Source: Hippasteria phrygiana (lineage: Eukaryota; Echinodermata; Asteroidea; Valvatida; Goniasteridae). Taken from it: a stretch of 64,000 nt of DNA. A program made the translations under genes and the position numbers. Under the pieces are notes generated by a model, which saw only the letters and a program-made list of their open reading frames with translations, did no database searches and was not told the origin of the DNA. The stretch spans positions 1,781,001-1,845,000 of the forward strand of contig JAZGUH010000123.1 of the NCBI GenBank assembly GCA_037893225.1, in the 5' to 3' direction. Positions 47,239 through 61,793 of the stretch are shown piece after piece; position 1 is the stretch's first letter, and every line of letters starts with the position of its first letter.

Positions 47239-49059
47239 AAATGACGTACATGCTTACATCACAGTGACATCGACATGCAATTTTTTATGACAGTCTACTT
47301 GACACGTGAACCCCAATATGTAGGTTCAACTTTTTATGGAAGTTGCCGAATACAAGGCTAAAAGCCACTCTAGGTAAAGGGCGACAACACATTTTAGGTT
47401 GCCAGCCCCACACCCTTACGGTTTTCCTGGGTCCAGATCTAAAGAGAGGATAAATCTTCAATAGATACCAAAGGAATTATCCCAATTTTCAGACCTAGAG
47501 ATCCAGGCGGGGTAACTACCACCATTGGTATTAAAGACCAACTCACCTCCCCTGTTCAACTACCGGTACATCCACTATACTACGACTAAAGCTTTGGGCT
47601 AGCTTGTCAGATAATCCCGCTGTATGCATTAAACAATTCAAAATGAACGTACATCTTTGCAAGGTTCAAAGTTCTTCATCAGTTAATTTATCCTAATATT
47701 GTAACTCTGGCTTTTATTTATTATTTACACAAGCCATACAAGTTGCCTTTCCTATCAAAATTATACAACTGTACATGAAATTAAGACTAATTGTGCTGCA
47801 ATTAGCTACATTTAGCTGTGATTAACCTGTAAGTTAAAATGATCTAACATTCAAGTAGGGATTAACCTGTGGTGAAAGGAAGGGCAAGTATTCGATCCAA
47901 CCCTTTTCTCTACTGTCAGGTTTGGTGCAAATAATGCCATTAACTAATTGAAGCAGGTGAGAGTCGAACCTAATTCAGACAAGTGTAAGGCAAGGCTCAT
48001 AGTGCTTATTGACCAGAATGAAAGCCCACTGCAAGTTAAACTTTGTTTACGGGCATCGCACAAGACCAAAAGGCCACTCAAGGTGTGGGCTACAAAAGAC
48101 AAGAAAAGACAGAACTTACAGGGATAGGTGGTCAGGCCCATCGCTTATGGGGGGGAGGGGGTCAGAGAGGCCAGTCCCCCCTGGCAACCAATTCCCCCCC
48201 CCCCCATTGGCAAAAATAAAAAAGCATCAAAATTATACATAATTATGTATTTTCTTGTGATGTATCCCCAGCAGGTACTGCCCCCCGCCCCCCCCCCCAA
48301 CCCCCCCTCCCTGGAGCTGGCAACAGGGCTGTATCTATTCACATTTCGTTTGAATTGTGAAAGATTACAGGCGGAAGGGAAGCAGGTTACAAGGAGAGGC
48401 AGTACGAGGGGAAAGGAAACAAAAATTGAAGAGTATCGAGCCTTTAGAACGGTGAAAGGATGTGATGAGACTGCCAAGTGAGTCGAGTGGACAGGGGGCA
48501 CAAATGCTAAAGGGGAGCTTTGTGGAGGACGCTTAGTGAGATTTGAACCGAGTTCACAGCAATAGATTCCAGCAGATTCAGCACTGTACCAATCAACCCA
48601 CTCACTGGTCCTATTTCCCTTGCTGTAGGACATACTTGCATTGTTGATATACACCCCAATGTTGGTCGTTTTCTTCAGTGATTCAAGGCAGTGCATTTTA
48701 TCAACTTATCAATTGTTTCCTACGCCCCTCTCTTACCTGGCAGCCCCGCCCCTCTCCTACCTGGCAGCCCCACCCCCAAGTGTGGGGTATTGTCATTTCA
48801 GAGCTCACCAAACCCTACCCCTGGACACCATTCTCCTGTACAAATGTTAGGCCGATTTTGTTCACACACAAAGAAGGACCCTTTCCTCTACTCTTACCAA
48901 TCCCGACATCCGATGGTGGGGGCAGTGTGGAAGTGGGACAGTGTGGGGTGGGGCAGTGTTGGGGTGGGGCAGTGTGGGGGTCGGGGTGGTAGTGGTGGGG
49001 AGACCAATTGATAAGGTCATAACTGTGAGTAATTGCCCATTCATTCATAAATTAATCAC
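47239..49059. repeat. Spacer S6
   Basis: 1,821 bp, same diagnostic bases as S5 (aataaatgacg, catccactatactacg, aacttacaggg). Confidence 0.93.
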
Positions 49060-51136
49060 AATAGACAGGTGGCCGCCATAGACAGGTGGCCGCCATAGAC
49101 AGGTGGCCGCCATAGACAGGTGGCCGCCATAGACAGGTGGCCGCCATAGACAGGTGGCCGCCATAGACAGGTGGCCGCCATAGACAGGTGGCCGCCATAG
49201 ACAGGTGGCCGCCATAGACAGGTGGCCGCAATAGACAGGTGGCCGCAATAGACAGGTGGCCGCTATAGACATGTGGCCGCTATAGACAGGTGGCCGCTAT
49301 AGACAGGTGGCCGCTATAGACAGGTGGCCGCAATAGACAGGTGGCCGCCATAGACAGGTGGCCGCAATAGACAGGTGGCCGCAATAGACAGGTGGCCGCA
49401 ATAGACAGGTGGCCGCCATAGACAGGTGGCCGCCATAGACAGGTGGCCGCCATAGACAGGTGGCCGCCATAGACAGGTGGCCGCCATAGACAGGTGGCCG
49501 CAATAGACAGGTGGCCGCAATAGACAGGTGGCCGCTATAGACATGTGGCCGCTATAGACAGGTGGCCGCTATAGACAGGTGGCCGCTATAGACAGGTGGC
49601 CGCAATAGACAGGTGGCCGCCATAGACAGGTGGCCGCAATAGACAGGTGGCCGCAATAGACAGGTGGCCGCAATAGACAGGTGGCCGCAATAGACAGGTG
49701 GCCGCTATAGACATGTGGCCGCTATAGACAGGTGGCCGCTATAGACAGGTGGCCGCAATAGACAGGTGGCCGCAATAGACAGGTGGCCGCAATAGACAGG
49801 TGGCCGCAATAGACAGGTGGCCGCAATAGACAGGTGGCCGCAATAGACAGGTGGCCGCTATAGACAGGTGGCCGCTATAGACAGGTGGCCGCAATAGACA
49901 GGTGGCCGCAATAGACAGGTGGCCGCAATAGACAGGTGGCCGCAATAGACGGGTGGCCGCAATAGACGGGTGGCCGCAATAGACGGGTGGCCGCTATAGA
50001 CGGGTGGCCGCTATAGACGGGTGGCCGCTATAGACGGGTGGCCGCTATAGACGGGTGGCCGCTATAGACGGGTGGCCGCTATAGACGGGTGGCCGCTATA
50101 GACGGGTGGCCGCTATAGACGGGTGGCCGCTATAGACGGGTGGCCGCAATAGACGGGTGGCCGCAATAGACGGGTGGCCGCAATAGACGGGTGGCCGCAA
50201 TAGACGGGTGGCCGCTATAGACGGGTGGCCGCAATAGACGGGTGGCCGCAATAGACGGGTGGCCGCAATAGACGGGTGGCCGCAATAGACGGGTGGCCGC
50301 AATAGACGGGTGGCCGCTATAGACGGGTGGCCGCAATAGACGGGTGGCCGCTATAGACGGGTGGCCGCAATGGACGGGTGGCCGCTATAGACGGGTGGCC
50401 GCAATAGACGGGTGGCCGCTATAGACGGGTGGCCGCAATAGACGGGTGGCCGCTATAGACGGGTGGCCGCAATAGACGGGTGGCCGCAATAGACGGGTGG
50501 CCGCAATAGACGGGTGGCCGCAATAGACGGGTGGCCGCTATAGACGGGTGGCCGCTATAGACGGGTGGCCGCAATAGACGGGTGGCCGCAATAGACGGGT
50601 GGCCGCTATAGACGGGTGGCCGCAATAGACGGGTGGCCGCAATAGACGGGTGGCCGCAATAGACGGGTGGCCGCAATAGACGGGTGGCCGCAATAGACGG
50701 GTGGCCGCAATAGACGGGTGGCCGCAATAGACGGGTGGCCGCAATAGACGGGTGGCCGCAATAGACAGGTGGCCGCAATAGACGGGTGGCCGCAATAGAC
50801 AGGTGGCCGCAATAGACAGGTGGCCGCAATAGACAGGTGGCCGCAATAGACAGGTGGCCGCAATAGACAGGTGGCCGCAATAGACAGGTGGCCGCAAGAG
50901 ACAGGTGGCCGCAATAGACAGGTGGCCGCAATAGACAGGTGGCCGCTATAGACAGGTGGCCGCAATAGACAGGTGGCCGCAATAGACAGGTGGCCGCAAC
51001 AGGCGGGTGGTCGCAATAGGCAGGTGGCCGCAATAGACAGGAGGCCGCAATAGAGAGGTGGCCGCAATAGACGGGTGGCCACAATAGACAGGTGGTCACA
51101 ATAGAGAGGTGGTCACAATAGACAGGTGGCCACAAT
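49060..51136. repeat. 17-bp array A7, about 122 units
   Basis: Starts with nine gccatagacagg units. A second gccatagac block occurs at about 49345-49490 and a single one near 49620, so the left edge has been copied into the array. From 49739 onward it matches A10 base for base at an offset of 10,656 bp, including a caatggacggg unit near 50369. Confidence 0.96.
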
Positions 51137-52965
51137 AAATGACGTACATGCTTACATCACAGTGACATCGACATGCAATTTTTTATGACAGTCTACTTGA
51201 CACGTGAACCCCAATATGTAGGTTCAACTTTTTATGGAAGTTGCCGAATACAAGGCTAAAAGCCACTCTAGGTAAAGGGCGACAACACATTTTAGGTTGC
51301 CAGCCCCACACCCTTACGGTTTTCCTGGGTCCAGATCTAAAGAGAGGATAAATCTTCAATAGATACCAAAGGAATTATCCCAATTTTCAGACCTAGAGAT
51401 CCAGGCGGGGTAACTACCACCATTGGTATTAAAGACCAACTCACCTCCCCTGTTCAACTACCGGTACATCCACTATACTACGACTAAAGCTTTGGGCTAG
51501 CTTGTCAGATAATCCCGCTGTATGCATTAAACAATTCAAAATGAACGTACATCTTTGCAAGGTTCAAAGTTCTTCATCAGTTAATTTATCCTAATATTGT
51601 AACTCTGGCTTTTATTTATTATTTACACAAGCCATACAAGTTGCCTTTCCTATCAAAATTATACAACTGTACATGAAATTAAGACTAATTGTGCTGCAAT
51701 TAGCTACATTTAGCTGTGATTAACCTGTAAGTTAAAATGATCTAACATTCAAGTAGGGATTAACCTGTGGTGAAAGGAAGGGCAAGTATTCGATCCAACC
51801 CTTTTCTCTACTGTCAGGTTTGGTGCAAATAATGCCATTAACTAATTGAAGCAGGTGAGAGTCGAACCTAATTCAGACAAGTGTAAGGCAAGGCTCATAG
51901 TGCTTATTGACCAGAATGAAAGCCCACTGCAAGTTAAACTTTGTTTACGGGCATCGCACAAGACCAAAAGGCCACTCAAGGTGTGGGCTACAAAAGACAA
52001 GAAAAGACAGAACTCACAGGGATAGGTGGTCAGGCCCATCGCTTATGGGGGGGGGGGGAGGGGGTCAGAGAGGCCAGTCCCCCCTGGCAACCAATTCCCC
52101 CCCCCCCCCATTGGCAAAAATAAAAAAGCATCAAAATTATACATAATTATGTATTTTCTTGTGATGTATCCCCAGCAGGTACTGCCCCCCGCCCCCCCCC
52201 CCCCAACCCCCCCTCCCTGGAGCTGGCAACAGGGCTGTATCTATTCACATTTCGTTTGAATTGTGAAAGATTACAGGCGGAAGGGAAGCAGGTTACAAGG
52301 AGAGGCAGTACGAGGGGAAAGGAAACAAAAATTGAAGAGTATCGAGCCTTTAGAACGGTGAAAGGATGTGATGAGACTGCCAAGTGAGTCGAGTGGACAG
52401 GGGGCACAAATGCTAAAGGGGAGCTTTGTGGAGGACGCTTAGTGAGATTTGAACCGAGTTCACAGCAATAGATTCCAGCAGATTCAGCACTGTACCAATC
52501 AACCCACTCACTGGTCCTATTTCCCTTGCTGTAGGACATACTTGCATTGTTGATATACACCCCAATGTTGGTCGTTTTCTTCAGTGATTCAAGGCAGTGC
52601 ATTTTATCAACTTATCAATTGTTTCCTACGCCCCTCTCTTACCTGGCAGCCCCGCCCCTCTCCTACCTGGCAGCCCCACCCCCAAGTGTGGGGTATTGTC
52701 ATTTCAGAGCTCACCAAACCCTACCCCTGGACACCATTCTCCTGTACAAATGTTAGGCCGATTTTGTTCACACACAAAGAAGGACCCTTTCCTCTACTCT
52801 TACCAATCCCGACATCCGATGGTGGGGGCAGTGTGGAAGTGGGACAGTGTGGGGTGGGGCAGTGTTGGGGTGGGGCAGTGTGGGGGTCGGGGTGGTAGTG
52901 GTGGGGAGACCAATTGATAAGGTCATAACTGTGAGTAATTGCCCATTCATTCATAAATTAATCAC
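51137..52965. repeat. Spacer S7
   Basis: 1,829 bp. Has aactcacaggg rather than the aacttacaggg of its neighbours; shares this with S10, as expected from the 10.65-kb duplication. Long poly-G tract (about 52047-52058). Confidence 0.93.
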
Positions 52966-54838
52966 AATAGACAGGTGGCCGCCATAGACAGGTGGCCGCA
53001 ATAGACAGGTGGCCGCTATAGACAGGTGGCCGCAATAGACAGGTGGCCGAAATAGACAGGTGGCCGCAATAGACGGGTGGCCGCAATAGACGGGTGGCCG
53101 CAATAGACGGGTGGCCGCAATAGACGGGTGGCCGCTATAGACGGGTGGCCGCTATAGACGGGTGGCCGCTATAGACGGGTGGCCGCTATAGACGGGTGGC
53201 CGCAATAGACGGGTGGCCGCTATAGACGGGTGGCCGCAATAGACGGGTGGCCGCTATAGACGGGTGGCCGCAATAGACGGGTGGCCGCTATAGACGGGTG
53301 GCCGCAATAGACGGGTGGCCGCAATAGACGGGTGGCCGCAATAGACGGGTGGCCGCAATAGACGGGTGGCCGCTATAGACGGGTGGCCGCTATAGACGGG
53401 TGGCCGCAATAGACGGGTGGCCGCAATAGACGGGTGGCCGCAATAGACGGGTGGCCGCAATAGACGGGTGGCCGCTATAGACGGGTGGCCGCAATAGACG
53501 GGTGGCCGCTATAGACGGGTGGCCGCAATAGACAGGTGGCCGCAATAGACAGGTGGCCGCAATAGACGGGTGGCCGCAATAGACAGGTGGCCGCAATAGA
53601 CGGGTGGCCGCAATAGACAGGTGGCCGCAATAGACAGGTGGCCGCAATAGACAGGTGGCCGCAATAGACAGGTGGCCGCAATAGACAGGTGGCCGCAAGA
53701 GACAGGTGGCCGCAATAGACAGGTGGCCGCTATAGACGGGTGGCCGCAATAGACAGGTGGCCGCAATAGACGGGTGGCCGCAATAGACGGGTGGCCGCAA
53801 TAGACAGGTGGCCGCAATAGACGGGTGGCCGCAATAGACGGGTGGCCGCAATAGACGGGTGGCCGCTATAGACGGGTGGCCGCTATAGACGGGTGGCCGC
53901 TATAGACGGGTGGCCGCTATAGACGGGTGGCCGCTATAGACGGGTGGCCGCTATAGACGGGTGGCCGCAATAGACGGGTGGCCGCAATAGACGGGTGGCC
54001 GCAATAGACGGGTGGCCGCTATAGACGGGTGGCCGCAATAGACGGGTGGCCGCAATAGACGGGTGGCCGCAATAGACGGGTGGCCGCAATAGACGGGTGG
54101 CCGCTATAGACGGGTGGCCGCAATAGACGGGTGGCCGCTATAGACGGGTGGCCGCAATAGACGGGTGGCCGCAATAGACGGGTGGCCGCAATAGACGGGT
54201 GGCCGCAATAGACGGGTGGCCGCAATAGACGGGTGGCCGCAATAGACGGGTGGCCGCAATAGACGGGTGGCCGCTATAGACGGGTGGCCGCTATAGACGG
54301 GTGGCCGCAATAGACGGGTGGCCGCAATAGACGGGTGGCCGCAATAGACGGGTGGCCGCAATAGACGGGTGGCCGCTATAGACGGGTGGCCGCAATAGAC
54401 GGGTGGCCGCTATAGACAGGTGGCCGCAATAGACAGGTGGCCGCAATAGACAGGTGGCCGCAATAGACGGGTGGCCGCAATAGACAGGTGGCCGCAATAG
54501 ACGGGTGGCCGCAATAGACAGGTGGCCGCAATAGACAGGTGGCCGCAATAGACAGGTGGCCGCAATAGACAGGTGGCCGCAATAGACAGGTGGCCGCAAT
54601 AGACAGGTGGCCGCAATAGACAGGTGGCCGCAATAGACAGGTGGCCGCTATAGACAGGTGGCCGCAATAGACAGGTGGCCGCAATAGACAGGTGGCCGCA
54701 ACAGGCGGGTGGTCGCAAAAGGCAGGTGGCCGCAATAGACAGGAGGCCGCAATAGAGAGGTGGCCGCAATAGACGGGTGGCCACAATAGACAGGTGGTCA
54801 CAATAGAGAGGTGGTCACAATAGACAGGTGGCCACAAT
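52966..54838. repeat. 17-bp array A8, about 110 units
   Basis: Only one gccatagacagg unit at the left edge, then gcaatag and gctatag units and a private gccgaaatagac unit near 53047. The same opening, including that variant, starts A11 at an offset of 10,648 bp. Ends with the long degenerate right edge. Confidence 0.96.
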
Positions 54839-56664
54839 AAATGACGTACATGCTTACATCACAGTGACATCGACATGCAATTTTTTATGACAGTCTACTT
54901 GACACGTGAACCCCAATATGTAGGTTCAACTTTTTATGGAAGTTGCCGAATACAAGGCTAAAAGCCACTCTAGGTAAAGGGCGACAACACATTTTAGGTT
55001 GCCAGCCCCACACCCTTACGGTTTTCCTGGGTCCAGATCTAAAGAGAGGATAAATCTTCAATAGATACCAAAGGAATTATCCCAATTTTCAGACCTAGAG
55101 ATCCAGGCGGGGTAACTACCACCATTGGTATTAAAGACCAACTCACCTCCCCTGTTCAACTACCGGTACATCCACTATACTACGACTAAAGCTTTGGGCT
55201 AGCTTGTCAGATAATCCCGCTGTATGCATTAAACAATTCAAAATGAACGTACATCTTTGCAAGGTTCAAAGTTCTTCATCAGTTAATTTATCCTAATATT
55301 GTAACTCTGGCTTTTATTTATTATTTACACAAGCCATACAAGTTGCCTTTCCTATCAAAATTATACAACTGTACATGAAATTAAGACTAATTGTGCTGCA
55401 ATTAGCTACATTTAGCTGTGATTAACCTGTAAGTTAAAATGATCTAACATTCAAGTAGGGATTAACCTGTGGTGAAAGGAAGGGCAAGTATTCGATCCAA
55501 CCCTTTTCTCTACTGTCAGGTTTGGTGCAAATAATGCCATTAACTAATTGAAGCAGGTGAGAGTCGAACCTAATTCAGACAAGTGTAAGGCAAGGCTCAT
55601 AGTGCTTATTGACCAGAATGAAAGCCCACTGCAAGTTAAACTTTGTTTACGGGCATCGCACAAGACCAAAAGGCCACTCAAGGTGTGGGCTACAAAAGAC
55701 AAGAAAAGACAGAACTTACAGGGATAGGTGGTCAGGCCCATCGCTTATGGGGGGGAGGGGGTCAGAGAGGCCAGTCCCCCCTGGCAACCAATTCCCCCCC
55801 CCCCCCCCCCATTGGCAAAAATAAAAAAGCATCAAAATTATACATAATTATGTATTTTCTTGTGATGTATCCCCAGCAGGTACTGCCCCCCGCCCCCCCC
55901 CCCAACCCCCCCTCCCTGGAGCTGGCAACAGGGCTGTATCTATTCACATTTCGTTTGAATTGTGAAAGATTACAGGCGGAAGGGAAGCAGGTTACAAGGA
56001 GAGGCAGTACGAGGGGAAAGGAAACAAAAATTGAAGAGTATCGAGCCTTTAGAACGGTGAAAGGATGTGATGAGACTGCCAAGTGAGTCGAGTGGACAGG
56101 GGGCACAAATGCTAAAGGGGAGCTTTGTGGAGGACGCTTAGTGAGATTTGAACCGAGTTCACAGCAATAGATTCCAGCAGATTCAGCACTGTACCAATCA
56201 ACCCACTCACTGGTCCTATTTCCCTTGCTGTAGGACATACTTGCATTGTTGATATACACCCCAATGTTGGTCGTTTTCTTCAGTGATTCAAGGCAGTGCA
56301 TTTTATCAACTTATCAATTGTTTCCTACGCCCCTCTCTTACCTGGCAGCCCCGCCCCTCTCCTACCTGGCAGCCCCACCCCCAAGTGTGGGGTATTGTCA
56401 TTTCAGAGCTCACCAAACCCTACCCCTGGACACCATTCTCCTGTACAAATGTTAGGCCGATTTTGTTCACACACAAAGAAGGACCCTTTCCTCTACTCTT
56501 ACCAATCCCGACATCCGATGGTGGGGGCAGTGTGGAAGTGGGACAGTGTGGGGTGGGGCAGTGTTGGGGTGGGGCAGTGTGGGGGTCGGGGTGGTAGTGG
56601 TGGGGAGACCAATTGATAAGGTCATAACTGTGAGTAATTGCCCATTCATTCATAAATTAATCAC
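54839..56664. repeat. Spacer S8
   Basis: 1,826 bp, aacttacaggg type, catccactatactacg. Confidence 0.93.
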
Positions 56665-58333
56665 AATAGACAGGTGGCCGCCATAGACAGGTGGCCGCCA
56701 TAGACAGGTGGCCGCCATAGACAGGTGGCCGCCATAGACAGGTGGCCGCCATAGACAGGTGGCCGCCATAGACAGGTGGCCGCCATAGACAGGTGGCCGC
56801 CATAGACAGGTGGCCGCAATAGACAGGTGGCCGCAATAGACAGGTGGCCGCAATAGACAGGTGGCCGCAATAGACAGGTGGCCGCTATAGACATGTGGCC
56901 GCTATAGACAGGTGGCCGCTATAGACAGGTGGCCGCTATAGACAGGTGGCCGCAATAGACAGGTGGCCGCAATAGACAGGTGGCCGCAATAGACAGGTGG
57001 CCGCAATAGACAGGTGGCTGCAATAGACAGGTGGCCGCAATAGACAGGTGGCCGCAATAGACAGGTGGCCGCAATAGACAGGTGGCCGCAATAGACAGGT
57101 GGCCGCAATAGACAGGTGGCCGCAATAGACAGGTGGCCGCAATAGACAGGTGGCCGCTATAGACAGGTGGCCGCAATAGACAGGTGGCCGCAATAGACAG
57201 GTGGCCGCAATAGACAGGTGGCCGCAATAGACGGGTGGCCGCAATAGACGGGTGGCCGCAATAGACGGGTGGCCGCTATAGACGGGTGGCCGCTATAGAC
57301 GGGTGGCCGCTATAGACGGGTGGCCGCTATAGACGGGTGGCCGCTATAGACGGGTGGCCGCTATAGACGGGTGGCCGCTATAGACGGGTGGCCGCTATAG
57401 ACGGGTGGCCGCTATAGACGGGTGGCCGCAATAGACGGGTGGCCGCAATAGACGGGTGGCCGCAATAGACGGGTGGCCGCAATAGACGGGTGGCCGCTAT
57501 AGACGGGTGGCGGCAATAGACGGGTGGCCGCAATAGACGGGTGGCCGCAATAGACGGGTGGCCGCAATAGACGGGTGGCCGCAATAGACGGGTGGCCGCT
57601 ATAGACGGGTGGCCGCAATAGACGGGTGGCCGCTATAGACGGGTGGCCGCTATAGACGGGTGGCCGCAATAGACGGGTGGCCGCTATAGACGGGTGGCCG
57701 CAATAGACGGGTGGCCGCTATAGACGGGTGGCCGCAATAGACGGGTGGCCGCTATAGACGGGTGGCCGCAATAGACGGGTGGCCGCAATAGACGGGTGGC
57801 CGCAATAGACGGGTGGCCGCAATAGACGGGTGGCCGCAATAGACGGGTGGCCGCTATAGACGGGTGGCCGCTATAGACGGGTGGCCGCAATAGACGGGTG
57901 GCCGCAATAGACGGGTGGCCGCAATAGACGGGTGGCCGCAATAGACGGGTGGCCGCTATAGACGGGTGGCCGCAATAGACGGGTGGCCGCTATAGACAGG
58001 TGGCCGCAATAGACAGGTGGCCGCAATAGACAGGTGGCCGCAATAGACGGGTGGCCGCAATAGACAGGTGGCCGCAATAGACGGGTGGCCGCAATAGACA
58101 GGTGGCCGCAATAGACAGGTGGCCGCAATAGACAGGTGGCCGCAATAGACAGGTGGCCGCAATAGACAGGTGGCCGCAATAGACAGGTGGCCGCAACAGG
58201 CGGGTGGTCGCAAAAGGCAGGTGGCCGCAATAGACAGGAGGCCGCAATAGAGAGGTGGCCGCAATAGACGGGTGGCCACAATAGACAGGTGGTCACAATA
58301 GAGAGGTGGTCACAATAGACAGGTGGCCACAAT
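56665..58333. repeat. 17-bp array A9, about 98 units
   Basis: Copy of A5: open-frame breaks and the gtggcggcaatag variant (near 57510) recur at a constant offset of 14,315 bp. It differs by a gtggctgcaatag unit near 57015 and by losing about six units (102 bp) near its right end. Confidence 0.96.
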
Positions 58334-60157
58334 AAATGACGTACATGCTTACATCACAGTGACATCGACATGCAATTTTTTATGACAGTCTACTTGACAC
58401 GTGAACCCCAATATGTAGGTTCAACTTTTTATGGAAGTTGCCGAATACAAGGCTAAAAGCCACTCTAGGTAAAGGGCGACAACACATTTTAGGTTGCCAG
58501 CCCCACACCCTTACGGTTTTCCTGGGTCCAGATCTAAAGAGAGGATAAATCTTCAATAGATACCAAAGGAATTATCCCAATTTTCAGACCTAGAGATCCA
58601 GGCGGGGTAACTACCACCATTGGTATTAAAGACCAACTCACCTCCCCTGTTCAACTACCGGTACATCCACTATACTACGACTAAAGCTTTGGGCTAGCTT
58701 GTCAGATAATCCCGCTGTATGCATTAAACAATTCAAAATGAACGTACATCTTTGCAAGGTTCAAAGTTCTTCATCAGTTAATTTATCCTAATATTGTAAC
58801 TCTGGCTTTTATTTATTATTTACACAAGCCATACAAGTTGCCTTTCCTATCAAAATTATACAACTGTACATGAAATTAAGACTAATTGTGCTGCAATTAG
58901 CTACATTTAGCTGTGATTAACCTGTAAGTTAAAATGATCTAACATTCAAGTAGGGATTAACCTGTGGTGAAAGGAAGGGCAAGTATTCGATCCAACCCTT
59001 TTCTCTACTGTCAGGTTTGGTGCAAATAATGCCATTAACTAATTGAAGCAGGTGAGAGTCGAACCTAATTCAGACAAGTGTAAGGCAAGGCTCATAGTGC
59101 TTATTGACCAGAATGAAAGCCCACTGCAAGTTAAACTTTGTTTACGGGCATCGCACAAGACCAAAAGGCCACTCAAGGTGTGGGCTACAAAAGACAAGAA
59201 AAGACAGAACTTACAGGGATAGGTGGTCAGGCCCATCGCTTATGGGGGGGGGGGGAGGGGGTCAGAGAGGCCAGTCCCCCCTGGCAACCAATTCCCCCCC
59301 CCCCCCCCATTGGCAAAAATAAAAAAGCATCAAAATTATACATAATTATGTATTTTCTTGTGATGTATCCCCAGCAGGTACTGCCCCCCGCCCCCCCCCC
59401 CCCTCAACCCCCCCTCCCTGGAGCTGGCAACAGGGCTGTATCTATTCACATTTCGTTTGAATTGTGAAAGATTACAGGCGGAAGGGAAGCAGGTTACAAG
59501 GAGAGGCAGTACGAGGGGAAAGGAAACAAAAATTGAAGAGTATCGAGCCTTTAGAACGGTGAAAGGATGTGATGAGACTGCCAAGTGAGTCGAGTGGACA
59601 AATGCTAAAGGGGAGCTTTGTGGAGGACGCTTAGTGAGATTTGAACCGAGTTCACAGCAATAGATTCCAGCAGATTCAGCACTGTACCAATCAACCCACT
59701 CACTGGTCCTATTTCCCTTGCTGTAGGACATACTTGCATTGTTGATATACACCCCAATGTTGGTCGTTTTCTTCAGTGATTCAAGGCAGTGCATTTTATC
59801 AACTTATCAATTGTTTCCTACGCCCCTCTCTTACCTGGCAGCCCCGCCCCTCTCCTACCTGGCAGCCCCACCCCCAAGTGTGGGGTATTGTCATTTCAGA
59901 GCTCACCAAACCCTACCCCTGGACACCATTCTCCTGTACAAATGTTAGGCCGATTTTGTTCACACACAAAGAAGGACCCTTTCCTCTACTCTTACCAATC
60001 CCGACATCCGATGGTGGGGGCAGTGTGGAAGTGGGACAGTGTGGGGTGGGGCAGTGTTGGGGTGGGGCAGTGTGGGGGTCGGGGTGGTAGTGGTGGGGAG
60101 ACCAATTGATAAGGTCATAACTGTGAGTAATTGCCCATTCATTCATAAATTAATCAC
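58334..60157. repeat. Spacer S9
   Basis: 1,824 bp. Private 9-bp deletion of the gggggcaca block (gagtggacaaatgctaaag near 59592), unique among the copies. The second C-tract carries a T (cccctcaacccc near 59400). Confidence 0.93.
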
Positions 60158-61793
60158 AATAGACAGGTGGCCGCCATAGACAGGTGGCCGCCATAGACAG
60201 GTGGCCGCCATAGACAGGTGGCCGCCATAGACAGGTGGCCGCCATAGACAGGTGGCCGCCATAGACAGGTGGCCGCCATAGACAGGTGGCCGCAATAGAC
60301 AGGTGGCCGCAATAGACAGGTGGCCGCAATAGACAGGTGGCCGCAATAGACAGGTGGCCGCTATAGACATGTGGCCGCTATAGACAGGTGGCCGCTATAG
60401 ACAGGTGGCCGCAATAGACAGGTGGCCGCAATAGACAGGTGGCCGCAATAGACAGGTGGCCGCAATAGACAGGTGGCCGCAATAGACAGGTGGCCGCAAT
60501 AGACAGGTGGCCGCTATAGACAGGTGGCCGCTATAGACAGGTGGCCGCAATAGACAGGTGGCCGCAATAGACAGGTGGCCGCAATAGACAGGTGGCCGCA
60601 ATAGACGGGTGGCCGCAATAGACGGGTGGCCGCAATAGACGGGTGGCCGCTATAGACGGGTGGCCGCTATAGACGGGTGGCCGCTATAGACGGGTGGCCG
60701 CTATAGACGGGTGGCCGCTATAGACGGGTGGCCGCTATAGACGGGTGGCCGCTATAGACGGGTGGCCGCTATAGACGGGTGGCCGCTATAGACGGGTGGC
60801 CGCAATAGACGGGTGGCCGCAATAGACGGGTGGCCGCAATAGACGGGTGGCCGCAATAGACGGGTGGCCGCTATAGACGGGTGGCCGCAATAGACGGGTG
60901 GCCGCAATAGACGGGTGGCCGCAATAGACGGGTGGCCGCAATAGACGGGTGGCCGCAATAGACGGGTGGCCGCTATAGACGGGTGGCCGCAATAGACGGG
61001 TGGCCGCTATAGACGGGTGGCCGCAATGGACGGGTGGCCGCTATAGACGGGTGGCCGCAATAGACGGGTGGCCGCTATAGACGGGTGGCCGCAATAGACG
61101 GGTGGCCGCTATAGACGGGTGGCCGCAATAGACGGGTGGCCGCAATAGACGGGTGGCCGCAATAGACGGGTGGCCGCAATAGACGGGTGGCCGCTATAGA
61201 CGGGTGGCCGCTATAGACGGGTGGCCGCAATAGACGGGTGGCCGCAATAGACGGGTGGCCGCTATAGACGGGTGGCCGCAATAGACGGGTGGCCGCAATA
61301 GACGGGTGGCCGCAATAGACGGGTGGCCGCAATAGACGGGTGGCCGCAATAGACGGGTGGCCGCAATAGACGGGTGGCCGCAATAGACGGGTGGCCGCAA
61401 TAGACGGGTGGCCGCAATAGACAGGTGGCCGCAATAGACGGGTGGCCGCAATAGACAGGTGGCCGCAATAGACAGGTGGCCGCAATAGACAGGTGGCCGC
61501 AATAGACAGGTGGCCGCAATAGACAGGTGGCCGCAATAGACAGGTGGCCGCAAGAGACAGGTGGCCGCAATAGACAGGTGGCCGCAATAGACAGGTGGCC
61601 GCTATAGACAGGTGGCCGCAATAGACAGGTGGCCGCAATAGACAGGTGGCCGCAACAGGCGGGTGGTCGCAATAGGCAGGTGGCCGCAATAGACAGGAGG
61701 CCGCAATAGAGAGGTGGCCGCAATAGACGGGTGGCCACAATAGACAGGTGGTCACAATAGAGAGGTGGTCACAATAGACAGGTGGCCACAATA
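60158..61793. repeat. 17-bp array A10, about 96 units
   Basis: Starts with seven gccatagacagg units, like A3. From about 60395 it is the copy of A7 at an offset of 10,656 bp, including the caatggacggg unit near 61025 and the gtcgcaataggc edge unit. Confidence 0.96.

Noticed and set aside
20179..61793. Long minus-strand open frames inside the 17-bp arrays (up to 238 codons)
   Set aside because: All three frames give the same peptide because the period is not a multiple of three; frame length depends only on which units contain tatag. No start context, no domain, no intact frame across an array.
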